From JAWKJY01 sp041393535 (GTDB lineage Bacteria > Actinomycetota > Thermoleophilia > Gaiellales > Gaiellaceae), in NCBI GenBank assembly GCA_041393535.1, contig JAWKJY010000015.1, positions 23,077 through 87,076 on the forward strand: 64,000 nt of DNA. The letters are read 5' to 3'. Below the pieces are notes generated by a model. The model did not search any database. It saw only the letters and a program-made list of their open reading frames with translations, and was not told where the DNA came from. A program made the translations under genes and the position numbers. This document shows positions 1-9,284 of the stretch, piece after piece. Position 1 is the first letter of the stretch, and each line of letters begins with the position of its first letter.

Positions 1-1282
<1,282 letters not shown>

Positions 1283-1319
1283 GGTTCCTCCTAGCAGGCT
1301 GCTGCGGCTCGCCGGCGGG

Positions 1320-2558
1320 TCAGCCCCGGGCGAGCACCCAGGCGATCGTCTCGTCGACCAGGCGGTCGAGCGCGCGGACGGACAGTTCGACGTGCTCGAC
1401 GCGCGTGTCCTCGAGGGCGTTGTGGGAGAGGCCGTTCAGGCTCTGCACGAACAGCATCACGCTCGGGATGCCGGCCCGCGCGGTCTCGATCGCGTCGTGC
1501 CCCGGCCCGCTCGGGAGCCGGTGCGACGTGCCGGCGACCTCGCGGATCGCCGCCTCGCACAGGTCGACGAGGTCCGGGTGGAAGCGGGTCGGCGCGACGC
1601 GCAGCAGCTCCTCCCACGCGAGCCCGCAGCCCTCCTCGGCGGCGATCCGCCCGGCCGCCTCGCGCGCCTCGGCGAGCATCGTCGCCAGCACGTCGGGCTC
1701 GAGGTGGCGCTGGTCGACGAGCGCCTCGCACTCGGCGGCGATCGCGGTCACGATCCCGGGCCGCGTCACGAGCGAGCCGACCGTGCCGACGCCGCCGTGG
1801 CGGCGCGCGATCTCGCGCACCTCGAGCAGGTAGCGGGACGCGGCCGCAGCAGGGTCGCGGCGGTCATCCATCGGCGTCGAGCCCGCGTGCGCGGTGACGC
1901 CCGTGAAGCGGACGCGGCCGCGCTCGATCCCGCAGATGCCCGTGACCGCGCCGAGCGGCAGATCGAGCCGCTCGAGCACGGGCCCCTGCTCGATGTGGAG
2001 CTCGACGTAGGCGGCCGCGTCGGCGAGCCGGCGGCCCGCCTCGGTCGCGCGGTCGATGTCGACCCCGTGCGCGGCGAGCGCGTCCTCGAGCCGCGTGCCG
2101 TCCCGGTCGCGCAGGTCGCGCAGCGCGTCCGGGTCGAAGTTCCCCGAGCAGGCGCTCGACCCCAGGATCGAGCGGCCGAAGCGCGCGCCCTCCTCGTCGG
2201 CCCAGTCCACGAGGCGCACGGTGACGGGCGGCGTGCCGGCCGCGGCGAGGCGGCGCACCACCTCGAGCCCGGCGAGGACGTTCAGGCAGCCGTCGAGCCA
2301 GCCGCCGTTCGGCACCGAGTCGAGGTGCCCGCCGATCAGGACGGCGTCCGGCGAGGCGCCGCGGAGCGTCACCCACACGTTGCCCGCCTCGTCGACCTCC
2401 CGCTCGACCGGCAGCCCGTCGAGCAGCGAGGCGAACCAGCGGCGCGCCTCGGCCCAGCCGTCCGTCCACGCGAGCCGCTGCGCGCCGTGCTCGTCGCCGG
2501 TCAGCGCGCGCAGCTGCTCGAGCTCGCGGACGGTGCGTGCCGGGTCGAGCGCGCTCAT
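1320..2558 (-). CDS. M20-family Zn amidohydrolase, N-carbamoyl-L-amino-acid hydrolase / allantoate amidohydrolase type
   Basis: This 412-residue protein has the whole metal site of the hydantoinase/carbamylase branch of peptidase M20: GGHLDSVPNGGWLDG (first His and bridging Asp), WADEEGARFG (Glu), YVELHIEQGPVLE (His), and HNALEDT (last His), with the dimerisation-lid segment GVTAHAGSTPMDDRRDP in between. Family members hydrolyse N-carbamoyl amino acids, beta-ureidopropionate or allantoate to amine, CO2 and ammonia. The start ATG overlaps the stop of the upstream LLM oxidoreductase by 4 nt (ATGA), so the two are translationally coupled. The downstream dehydrogenase and the hydantoinases further along support a ring-opening and decarbamoylation route. 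The exact substrate cannot be read from sequence. Confidence 0.9.
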   Translation of the reverse strand: MSALDPARTVRELEQLRALTGDEHGAQRLAWTDGWAEARRWFASLLDGLPVEREVDEAGNVWVTLRGASPDAVLIGGHLDSVPNGGWLDGCLNVLAGLEVVRRLAAAGTPPVTVRLVDWADEEGARFGRSILGSSACSGNFDPDALRDLRDRDGTRLEDALAAHGVDIDRATEAGRRLADAAAYVELHIEQGPVLERLDLPLGAVTGICGIERGRVRFTGVTAHAGSTPMDDRRDPAAAASRYLLEVREIARRHGGVGTVGSLVTRPGIVTAIAAECEALVDQRHLEPDVLATMLAEAREAAGRIAAEEGCGLAWEELLRVAPTRFHPDLVDLCEAAIREVAGTSHRLPSGPGHDAIETARAGIPSVMLFVQSLNGLSHNALEDTRVEHVELSVRALDRLVDETIAWVLARG

Positions 2559-3562
2559 GCCCCGCCGCCGAGGAGCGGGATCACCTGCGACCCGTACGCC
2601 TCGACGAGCGAGTCCTTCTCGGGTGTCAGCAGGTAGAGGTTGACCTGGGTCGCGCCGGCGGCCTCGAGCGCGCGCAGGCGATCCAGGTGCGCCTCGACCG
2701 GGCCGAGGATGGAGAAGCGGTCGCACGTGTCGTCGTCGACGAACTGGCCGTGCTCGGCACCCGTCCGGGCGTGGTCGCGGTAGTCGTAGGCCTCGCGCCG
2801 CTGGACGAACTCCCAGAGCGCCGGCGGCAGCTCCGACCGGTCGTACTTCCGCAGCAGGTCGACCACGTGGTTCGAGACCATCGCCGGGAAGAAGCGCGTC
2901 TCGTCGCGGGCGCGCGCGAGGTCGTCCGTGATCACCGCGGGGGCGCAGACGATGCACTCGAGCGCGTCCGGGTCGCGGCCCGCCTCCTCGGCGGCGCGGC
3001 GCGCGAAGCCCATCAGCCAGGCGACGAGGTCCGGGTCGGCGAGCTGGACGAAGACCCCGTCCGCCCGGCGCCCCGCGACGGCGAGCGCCTTCGGGCCGTA
3101 GGCGGCGACGTGCACCGGCATCGGCGCTCGGCCGCCGGCCCAGGGGAACTGCACCTCGACGCCGTTCCAGGTCGCGGGCCGCCCGTTCGCGAGCTCGCGC
3201 ATCACGCGCACCGACTCCTCGAACGGGCCGAGCTTCGCGGGCTCGAGCCCGATCATCCGCACGGCCGAGTCGCCGCGGCCGAGGCCGAGCGCCATCCGCC
3301 CGCCGGTCATCTCGTGCAGCGTCGCGTGCGCGCTCGCCGTCACGGTCGCGTCCCGCGTCGTCGGATTCGTGACGCAGATCCCGAGCCCCAGCCGGGACGT
3401 GCGCGCGGCCGCGAGCCCGAGCAGCGGGTACGGATCCTCGGAGATCACGGGCGAGTCGAAGACCCAGCCCCAGTCGAAGCCGTTCGCCTCCGCCAGCTCG
3501 AGCAGGCCGACGGCGCGCTCGTGGGGCGGGTCGAGGATGACGGTGACGCCGAACTCGAGCAC
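2555..3562 (-). CDS. LLM class flavin/F420-dependent oxidoreductase
   Basis: This 335-residue TIM-barrel protein of the luciferase-like (LLM) superfamily begins MLEFGVTVILDPPHERAVG. LLM landmarks are DWGWVFDSPVISEDPYP, LGLGICVTNPTTRDATV, EMTGGRMALGLGRGDSAVRM and PVHVAAYGPKALAVAGR. The family uses F420 or FMN for hydride transfer or oxygenation of small substrates; I recall a similar subfamily being annotated as CPS_4043-like and often placed beside hydantoinase or carbamoylase genes, as here. The start is GTG at 3562; a GATACT hexamer lies 8 nt upstream on the minus strand (3571-3576) and there is no Shine-Dalgarno, which fits a leaderless message. The stop overlaps the next gene's start (ATGA). 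Cofactor choice is unproven. Confidence 0.85.
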   Translation of the reverse strand: MLEFGVTVILDPPHERAVGLLELAEANGFDWGWVFDSPVISEDPYPLLGLAAARTSRLGLGICVTNPTTRDATVTASAHATLHEMTGGRMALGLGRGDSAVRMIGLEPAKLGPFEESVRVMRELANGRPATWNGVEVQFPWAGGRAPMPVHVAAYGPKALAVAGRRADGVFVQLADPDLVAWLMGFARRAAEEAGRDPDALECIVCAPAVITDDLARARDETRFFPAMVSNHVVDLLRKYDRSELPPALWEFVQRREAYDYRDHARTGAEHGQFVDDDTCDRFSILGPVEAHLDRLRALEAAGATQVNLYLLTPEKDSLVEAYGSQVIPLLGGGA

Positions 3563-3616
3563 TGCGGGGCAGTATCCCCGACGCGGGCGGGCCGCGTCGG
3601 GGACAGTCGGAGCTCG

Positions 3617-3973
3617 CTAGAAGCCGGGCCCGCGCACCGCGAGCAGGACGAGGTCGCCCTGGCCCGTGTTCGCGAAGACGTGCTGCGCGTTGGGGGGCAC
3701 GTAGACGAAGTCGCGCGCCTTCACCGGGCGGGCCTCGCCGTCGATCGTGACGGTGCCCTCGCCCTCGAGCACGAGGTTCGCCTGCTCCCACGCGTGGGCG
3801 TGGTCGGCGGAGATCCCGCCCGCCGCGATGCGGACGGCGCGGATGTCGAAGGCGCCGGTCCCCTGCGTCAGCGGCAGGAGCGGCAGCCCGTAGGTCTCCT
3901 CGGCGCCGTCGCCCGAGATCGGGTGCTCGACGACGTCTCCGAGGTTGATCGTGAACGCGGGGGTTTCAGCCAT
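3617..3973 (-). CDS. Single-domain cupin protein
   Basis: This 118-residue protein is a single beta-barrel cupin. Motif 1 is visible as SADHAHAWEQANLVLEGEG (His, His and Glu positions) and motif 2 as DFVYVPPNAQHVFANTG (final His), so a metal site is probably intact. Single cupins of this size are isomerases, small dioxygenases or ligand sensors; none can be chosen here. I chose ATG 3973 (MAETPAF) because TAGCGT lies 7 nt upstream (3981-3986), matching the leaderless pattern seen repeatedly in this window; a longer in-frame start at 4021 runs into the intergenic promoter region. It is transcribed divergently from the DMT transporter. Confidence 0.75.
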   Translation of the reverse strand: MAETPAFTINLGDVVEHPISGDGAEETYGLPLLPLTQGTGAFDIRAVRIAAGGISADHAHAWEQANLVLEGEGTVTIDGEARPVKARDFVYVPPNAQHVFANTGQGDLVLLAVRGPGF

Positions 3974-4016
3974 GCGCCGGACGCTACCAGAGCCCATCCG
4001 CGAGCCCGACCGCCTG

Positions 4017-4047
4017 TTCAATTCACGAAATCTATTTCATGTATAGT
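4017..4047 (+). promoter_or_regulatory. AT-rich divergent promoter region with GAAAT-ct-ATTTC palindrome
   Basis: The 31 bases between the cupin and the DMT transporter are strikingly AT-rich for this genome. They contain a palindrome with 5-bp arms, GAAAT at 4027-4031 and ATTTC at 4034-4038, followed by TATAGT (4042-4047), a good -10 box for the rightward gene. A convincing -35 is not visible (TTCAAT at 4017 gives a 19-nt spacer). A palindrome lying just upstream of a -10 box is where a repressor such as an IclR- or GntR-type protein would bind, but no such regulator gene is adjacent. Confidence 0.45.
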
Positions 4048-4106
4048 GGCGGACGACCCACCTCATCGGGAACACTTCAGGAGACACCAGGAGTGAGGAC
4101 ACCGCC

Positions 4107-4982
4107 ATGCAGCTCGCGCTCGCGCTCGTCATCACCATCGTCTCGGCCTGCTGCCTGAACCTCGGCTACCTGATCGAGCACGAGGTCGCCTCGAAGCTCC
4201 CCGCGCTCTCGATCAGGCAGCCGCTCCGCTCGGTCAAGCTGCTCGCCGGGAACCGGCGCTGGCTGACCGGCTTCGGGATCGAGGCGGTCGGCTGGGGCCT
4301 GTACGTGGTCGCGCTCGCGCTCGCGCCGCTCTCGCTCGTGCAGGCGACCGCGGCCGGCGGGATCGGGATCCTGGCGCTGATGGTCTCGCGGATCAAGCGC
4401 GTGCCCCTCTCCGGCCGCGAGCGGGTCGGCGTGCTCGTCTCCGTCAGCGGCCTCGCCCTGCTCGGCGTCTCGCTCATCGGCGGGCACGAGGACGGCAGCT
4501 CGGGCGACGTGCTGCACGTCGTCTACTGGCTCGCCGCCTCGGGCGTCGGGGCGGTCGCGGCGATCAAGCTGCTCGGCCCCGTGATCGGCGGCGCGCCGGC
4601 GTACGGCCTCGCGACCGGGATCCTCTTCGCCGGCGGCGACGTCGCGACGAAGATGGCCGTCTCGGGCGGGATCGGGCTCGTCTTCTTCGTCGCGCTGATC
4701 GCGTTCTACGGGCTCGGCACCGGCGTGCTGCAGGCGGGCTTCCAGCGGGGCGGCGCGCTGACGACGGCCGGGATCGCGACGCTGTTCACGAACGCGCTGC
4801 CGATCGTCGCGGGCATGACGATCTTCGAGGAGCCCCTGCCCGGCGGCTGGGCCGGTGCGCTGCGGATCGTCGCCTTCGTCGCCGTCGTCGCCGGCGCGGT
4901 CGCGCTCGCGAAGAACCAGGAGCCGACCCACGGCGCCGCCGAGCCGGAGCCGGAGCTCCGGCCCGCCGACGCCCACGCCTGA
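4107..4982 (+). CDS. DMT-superfamily (EamA-like) integral membrane transporter
   Basis: This 291-residue protein is almost entirely hydrophobic, with about nine to ten predicted membrane helices. It starts MQLALALVITIVSACCLNLGY and has a polar charged C-terminal tail rich in Glu and Pro. Helix-lining glycines and prolines (GWGLYVVALALAPLSLVQA, FEEPLPGGWAGALRI near the C-terminus) give the two-half repeat architecture of drug/metabolite transporters. The second half includes the EPLPGG turn commonly found before the last helices in EamA proteins. The substrate is unknown. The AT-rich region upstream holds a TATAGT -10 box. The gene stands alone between divergent and convergent neighbours. Confidence 0.75.
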   Translation: MQLALALVITIVSACCLNLGYLIEHEVASKLPALSIRQPLRSVKLLAGNRRWLTGFGIEAVGWGLYVVALALAPLSLVQATAAGGIGILALMVSRIKRVPLSGRERVGVLVSVSGLALLGVSLIGGHEDGSSGDVLHVVYWLAASGVGAVAAIKLLGPVIGGAPAYGLATGILFAGGDVATKMAVSGGIGLVFFVALIAFYGLGTGVLQAGFQRGGALTTAGIATLFTNALPIVAGMTIFEEPLPGGWAGALRIVAFVAVVAGAVALAKNQEPTHGAAEPEPELRPADAHA

Positions 4983-5000
4983 CGGGAGGGCGGCGGCGCG

Positions 5001-5333
5001 CTACGCGCCGCCGCCCGGGCCCGCCGCGAGCACGACCTCGAACTCGAGCAGGGAGGAGCCGGTGCCGACCGGCTGCTGGCCGCCGCCGTGGCCCGAGCGG
5101 TCGGCGTGGCCGCGCGTGAAGGCGCTGCTCTGCAGCCAGCCCTGGAACGCCTCCTCGGACTCCCACCGGGTGTAGACGAAGTAGCGGCTCTCGCCGGCGG
5201 TCGGCCGCAGCAGCTCGAAGCCGAGGAAGCCGGGCTGCTTCTCGACCTCGCCGAGGCGGGCGGCGAAGCGCTCCTCGAGCGCCCCGCCGCGTCCCTCCGG
5301 CACCTCGATCGCGTTGATCTTGACGACGCTCAT
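5001..5333 (-). CDS. mhuD: MhuD-type heme-degrading monooxygenase (ABM fold)
   Basis: This 110-residue protein closely follows mycobacterial MhuD: MSVVKINAIEVPEG at the N-terminus, GFLGFELLRP, YFVYTRWESEEAFQGW, then a His-rich loop, and the C-terminal strand SLLEFEVVL. The MhuD heme-site residues have counterparts at Asn7, Arg22, Trp66 and a histidine at position 76 (His75 in MhuD, one residue offset in a loop that is longer and richer in Gly and His here). MhuD-type enzymes cleave heme to mycobilins and free iron without releasing CO. The start ATG overlaps the stop of the upstream BKACE gene by 4 nt, so the pair is co-translated. No heme importer is next to it, so the physiological heme source is unclear. 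Confidence 0.85.
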   Translation of the reverse strand: MSVVKINAIEVPEGRGGALEERFAARLGEVEKQPGFLGFELLRPTAGESRYFVYTRWESEEAFQGWLQSSAFTRGHADRSGHGGGQQPVGTGSSLLEFEVVLAAGPGGGA

Positions 5334-6074
5334 GCGTTCCCTCCCGTCGTGGTCCCGTTCAGCCTCGCACGGGCGACCGCGGCCTCGACGAGGTCGCGGT
5401 TTCCCTGCGCCGGCCGGCCGTCGGCGTGCGCCTGCACGTCCTCGAGCCCGATCCTGACCTGATGGCCGCGCGCGAGCGCGCGCTCGACGACGGCCCACGT
5501 GGCCGCGCCCTTGCCGTGGTGGAGCTGCGGCGTCGCGATCCCGGCGGCCGCGAGGACGTCCTCGATCCCGGCCGCGACGGCGCACGCGGCGGCGGCGTCC
5601 TCGCGCTCGCGCGGCTCGACGAGGACCCGCAGGCACGTCGGGGCGAGGCCCGAGGCGACGAGCGCACGGGCGTCCTCGACCGTCCAGAGGCCGGCCTCGA
5701 CGGCGACGCCGCGCTCGCGCGCGAGCGCGGCGAGGCCGGGTGCGCCGGGCTCCTCGAGGTTGACCGAGACGAACTCGGGCAGCACGTCCCAGGCGGCGAG
5801 CGCCGCGGCCGCGGCGCCCACCTGGCCGGCCGCGGTCGACAGCCCGACCGGCAGGCCCGGCGCGGCCGCGCGGATCGCCGCGAGCGCCTCGCCGACCGGG
5901 CCGGGCGCGAGCGTTCTGTCGCCGCGCCCCGTCGTGGACGTGCACGTGGACGGACGTCGCGCCGGCCGCGAGGACGGCCGCCGCATCGGCGGCGAGCTCC
6001 GCCGGGAGCTGCGGCACGGCCGGGTGCTGCGCCCGCGTCGTCCCGCCGTTCAGGCACGCCTGCACCCCGGCCAC
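5330..6074 (-). pseudogene. BKACE family (DUF849) beta-keto acid cleavage enzyme, interrupted by one extra G
   Basis: Two minus-strand frames together make one DUF849 protein. The N-terminal part reads VQACLNGGTTRAQHP and then ATSVHVHVHDG, the HxH zinc motif of the family. The rest continues in another frame as GDRTLAPGPVGEALAAIR, then VGLSTAAGQ, VSVNLEEPGAPG, QLHHGKGAATW (second metal His region) and VRIGLEDVQ. Removing one base from the four-C run at 5927-5930 (GGGG on the coding strand) joins them as HDGRGDRTL, giving about 247 residues, normal for the family. BKACE enzymes condense a beta-keto acid with acetyl-CoA to give acetoacetate plus a CoA ester. A GTG at 6074 is the likely start; ATG 6104 is an alternative that overlaps argA. 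I think the frameshift is a sequence error. Confidence 0.7.
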
Positions 6075-6102
6075 GGCGGCATTCTGCCTACCCTTGGCGG
6101 GC

Positions 6103-6600
6103 ATGGAGACCTCGATCCGCCGCGCCAGGACGGCCGACGTCGCCGCGATCCGCCGGCTGGTCGATCTCTACGCGGGGCAGGGCATCCTGCTCGACAAGCC
6201 GGCCGTCGCGCTGTACGAGGACGTCCAGGAGTTCTGGGTGGGCGACCGCGGCGGCGAGGTCGTGGCGTGCGGCGCGCTCCACGTGATGTGGGACGACCTG
6301 GCCGAGATCCGCACGGTGGCCGTCGATCCCTCGACGCGCGGCGCGGGCGTCGGGTCCCGGCTCGTCGGGCGGCTGATCGAGACGGCGCGCGAGCTGGGCG
6401 TCCGGCGCGTCTTCTGCCTCACGTTCGAGGTCGCGTTCTTCGCCCGGCACGGGTTCGTCGCGATCGAGGGGACGCCCGTCGAGCCGACCGTCTACGAGGA
6501 GCTGCTGCGCTCGTACGACGAGGGCGTGGCGGAGTTCCTCGACCTGGAGCGCGTGAAGCCGAACACGCTCGGCAACACGCGGATGCTCCTCCACCTCTGA
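6103..6600 (+). CDS. argA: Amino-acid N-acetyltransferase (short N-acetylglutamate synthase)
   Basis: This 165-residue GNAT protein matches the short actinobacterial ArgA (Rv2747 type) along its length: RRARTADVAAIRRLVDLYAG, LYEDVQEFWV, CGALHVMWDDLAEIRTVAV, the acetyl-CoA loop RGAGVGSRL, FCLTFEVAFFARHGF, and the tail SYDEGVAEFLDLERVKPN. It would acetylate glutamate (or glutamine) with acetyl-CoA for the first step of arginine synthesis; it lacks the kinase-like domain of E. coli ArgA. ATG 6103 follows TACCCT (6089-6094) by 8 nt with no Shine-Dalgarno, suggesting a leaderless transcript divergent from the BKACE gene. No other arg genes are nearby. Confidence 0.88.
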   Translation: METSIRRARTADVAAIRRLVDLYAGQGILLDKPAVALYEDVQEFWVGDRGGEVVACGALHVMWDDLAEIRTVAVDPSTRGAGVGSRLVGRLIETARELGVRRVFCLTFEVAFFARHGFVAIEGTPVEPTVYEELLRSYDEGVAEFLDLERVKPNTLGNTRMLLHL

Positions 6601-6610
6601 GCCGGCGGGG

Positions 6611-6799
6611 TCAGCCGGCCTCCGCAGGCTCGTCACGCGGGCGCGGCTCGTACCCGGGGCAGCGCAGCACCGGCAGGCGCGGGTAGCGGGGGAAGCGGGG
6701 GTCGTCGCCGCTGCGCCCGCACAGGGCGAAGCGCGAGCCCCGCTTGCTCTCGATCACCCGGACGTGCCGGCAGCTCGCGCAGAGGCCCCACGTGCGCAC
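6611..6799 (-). CDS. 62-residue small protein with two Cys pairs
   Basis: This 62-residue protein starts MRTWGLCASCRHVRV and has cysteines spaced as CxxC, then single Cys in FALCGRSG and LRCPGYEP, which could form a zinc ribbon-like knuckle. It is rich in Arg and Pro. I do not recognise a named family. The GTG start at 6799 is supported by TAGCGT on the minus strand (6806-6811), 6 nt upstream, matching the leaderless promoters of this region. It is convergent with argA (10 nt apart) and divergent from the CDF exporter. DNA, RNA or protein binding are all possible. Confidence 0.6.
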   Translation of the reverse strand: MRTWGLCASCRHVRVIESKRGSRFALCGRSGDDPRFPRYPRLPVLRCPGYEPRPRDEPAEAG

Positions 6800-6851
6800 G
6801 CGCCCACGCTAGCGCGCATGCCGAACGCCCAAGCGGGGAACCCTGGCGCGC

Positions 6852-7814
6852 GTGTCCGCGGAGTCGAGGACGACGGTGCTCGTCGCGCTGGGGGCGAACC
6901 TCGGCATCGCCGTCGCGAAGGGCGTCGCCGCCGTGCTGACCGGCTCGGCCGCGCTGCTCGCGGAGACGGCGCACTCCCTCGCCGACACGGTGAACCAGGT
7001 GCTGCTGCTCGTGTCCATCTCCCTCGGCAAGCGGCCCGCCGACGAGGAGCACCCGCTCGGCTACGGGCGCGACCGGTTCTTCTGGGCGCTGCTCGTCGCC
7101 GTGCTGATCTTCGTCGTCGGCGGCCTCGTCTCGGTCGGGCGCGGCGTCCTCGGCCTGCTCGGCGGCGGCGAGGGCGAGGGCTTCGTCGTCGCATACGCGA
7201 TCCTCGGCGTCTCGCTCGTCCTCGAGTCGGCCTCGCTCGCGCGTGCCGTCCGGCAGACGAGGCGGATGGCGTCCCGCGAGGGCCTCGGGTTCTGGACCTA
7301 CGCGCGGCACACCACCGACCCGACGGTCAACACGGTCCTGTTCGAGGACACGGCCGCGGTCATCGGCCTCCTGCTCGCGCTCGGAGGCGTCGGCCTGCAC
7401 CAGGCGACCGGGAGCGCGGTCTGGGACGCCGTCGGCGCGATCGCGATCGGGGCCCTGCTGCTCGTCGTCGCGTTCCTGCTCGGACGGGACTCGCGTGACC
7501 TCCTGCTCGGCGAGCCGGCCCGGCCGGACGAGCTCGCGGCCCTGCGGTCGGCGATCCTCGCGCAGCCGGAGGTGGCCGTGGTGACCGAGCTGGTGACGAC
7601 GCACGTCGGCCCGGACGAGCTGGTCGTCGCCGTCCGCGCCGAGCTGCGCCGCGAGCTCCCCGGCGCCGAGGTCGAGCGCCTGCGGGCCCGCATCCGAGAC
7701 GAGCTCGCCGGTCGGGTCGGGGACGTCTCGCGCGTCTTCGTCGAGCTGTCGGTCGGCGAGCCGCCGTCGGGCGGCGTTTCCCGTTCCATCCGCCGGGGCA
7801 GGCCAGCGGGGTGA
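6852..7814 (+). CDS. Cation diffusion facilitator (CDF) family transporter
   Basis: This 320-residue protein has six predicted membrane helices and a cytoplasmic C-terminal dimerisation domain. The first metal motif is LLAETAHSLADTVNQ (HxxxD in helix 2) and the helix-5 counterpart is FEDTAAVIGL, the ED form seen in the SLC30A9-like branch rather than the classical HxxxD. The branch includes Zn, Mn and Co exporters. GTG 6852 is a conservative start; an ATG at 6818 is in another frame. The stop overlaps the GTG start of the HtrA-like gene (GTGA), so the two are coupled. Metal specificity cannot be stated. Confidence 0.85.
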   Translation: MSAESRTTVLVALGANLGIAVAKGVAAVLTGSAALLAETAHSLADTVNQVLLLVSISLGKRPADEEHPLGYGRDRFFWALLVAVLIFVVGGLVSVGRGVLGLLGGGEGEGFVVAYAILGVSLVLESASLARAVRQTRRMASREGLGFWTYARHTTDPTVNTVLFEDTAAVIGLLLALGGVGLHQATGSAVWDAVGAIAIGALLLVVAFLLGRDSRDLLLGEPARPDELAALRSAILAQPEVAVVTELVTTHVGPDELVVAVRAELRRELPGAEVERLRARIRDELAGRVGDVSRVFVELSVGEPPSGGVSRSIRRGRPAG

Positions 7815-9027
7815 GGCCCACCACTCGCCGCCCGGCACCGCTGCTGGCGCTCGTCGCGGCCGTCGCCGCGGGCGCATTCGGGCTCGCGGCGGGCTGCTCC
7901 GGCGACGACGACGCGGCGAGCGACACGGCGGCCCCGCCGCTCTCGGAGCAGGCCACGGTCGCGGCGCCGTCGAGCGCCACGGTCGCGCCGGACGTGATCG
8001 CGACCGACACGACGTCCCCGCCGCCGCCGGAGACGGAGACGGCGCCCGCCGCCGACGACGCCAGCGGGGCCGCGGCGACCGGCACCGACGCCGTGGCGGG
8101 CGCGCCCGCCACGGGGGCGGGGGCGTCGATCCCCGCGATCGTCGCGCGCGTGCAGCCATCCGTCGTGGCCATCCTGGTCGAGGCCTCGCAGGGCCGTGGC
8201 GAGGGGAGCGGGGTGATCTGGGACGACCGGGGCGCGATCGTCACGAACAACCACGTGGTCGAGGGCGCCACGAGCGTGGTGGTCGCGCTGACGAGCGGCG
8301 AGCGGCTCGACGCAACGGTCGTCGCGTCCGATCCCGTCACCGACCTCGCCGTCGTCCGCGTCGACCGGGCCGGCCTGCCGCCGGCGTCGTTCGCGGAGGA
8401 TTCGCCGCCGCTCGGGTCGCTCGCGATCGCGCTCGGCGACCCGCTCGGCTTCGAGAACAGCGTCACGGCCGGGATCGTCTCGGGCTTCCACCGCTCGATC
8501 CCGTCCGGCGGGCAGACGCCCGCCCTCGTCGACCTGATCCAGACCGACGCCGCGATCTCGCCGGGCAACTCGGGTGGCGCCCTCGTCGGCGCCGACGGCC
8601 GGGTGATCGGGATCAACGTCGCGTACCTGCCGCCCGGGACGGGCGCCGTGTCGCTCGGCTTCGCGATTCCGGCGGCCACCGTGCTCGACGTCGTGCCGCA
8701 GCTGCTCGAGTCCGGGCGCGTCGAGCACGCCTTCCTCGGGATCCAGCCGCTGCCGCTGACGCCCGAGCTGGCTCGAAGCTACGGCCTCTCGACGGAGCGC
8801 GGCGTCATCGTCGGCTCCGTCGAGGCGGGCTCGGCAGCCGCGCGCGCAGGGCTCGAGCCGGGCGACATCGTCGTCCGCCTCGGCGGCGACGAGCTGGCGA
8901 CCGTCGAGGACCTCTACGCCGAGCTGCGCCGTCACCGGCCGGGCGACCGCGTCCCGCGACGGTCGTGCGCGACGGCGAGCAGGTCGACGTCGAGCTCGTC
9001 CTCGACGCCCGGCCGCAGGGCGGCTGA
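7811..9027 (+). CDS. HtrA/DegP-like S1C serine protease lipoprotein with PDZ domain (frameshifted near its end)
   Basis: The N-terminus is a lipoprotein signal (GAFGLAAGCSGDDD, lipobox Cys near residue 29), followed by a long Ala/Thr/Pro linker. The trypsin-like domain has the full triad: His in VTNNHVVEGA, Asp in VTDLAVVRVD, Ser in SPGNSGGALVG. A PDZ domain follows (GSVEAGSAAARAGLEPGD). After residue 380 or so the frame is lost: inserting one G into GTCCCGCGACGG (8951-8962) restores PATVVRDGEQVDVELVL and a stop at 9025-9027, about 405 residues; as given, the frame runs on with a Ser-rich tail to 9034. It would degrade or chaperone misfolded extracytoplasmic proteins. It is coupled to the CDF exporter gene by a GTGA overlap. 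Confidence 0.85.
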
Positions 9028-9030
9028 CGC

Positions 9031-9269
9031 GTGACCCGGAGGCGCTCGCGCTCGCGGCGTCCTGGGGCGCGTCGCCCTTCGCCGCGTGTGCCCTGATCTG
9101 GCTGGCGCTGCGCAACGCGTGGCGGCCGCCGCGCGACGAGGGCTGGCCGCCCCGCGGCTGGGAGCCGCCGCCCGGCCCGCAGCCGCCGACGCCACGGGGC
9201 GACGACCGGCGAAGGCCGGGTCGCGAGGCGCCGCACGGCGCCCCCTCGCCCGGCACCACGCTCGGCTGA
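9031..9269 (+). CDS. Possible small Pro-rich membrane protein (start uncertain)
   Basis: Immediately after the protease, one frame encodes a hydrophobic stretch, PFAACALIWLALRNAWR, followed by a Trp/Pro/Arg-rich tail (DEGWPPRGWEPPPGP) and a TGA at 9267-9269. No in-frame ATG or GTG precedes it; the GTG at 9031 is one frame away, so a start there requires another single-base indel (CCCGGAG to CCGGGAG-like). One membrane span and about 78 residues would result. No family is recognised. Low confidence: in such GC-rich DNA an open frame alone means little. Confidence 0.3.
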
Positions 9270-9284
9270 CCGGGCGCCGCCCGG

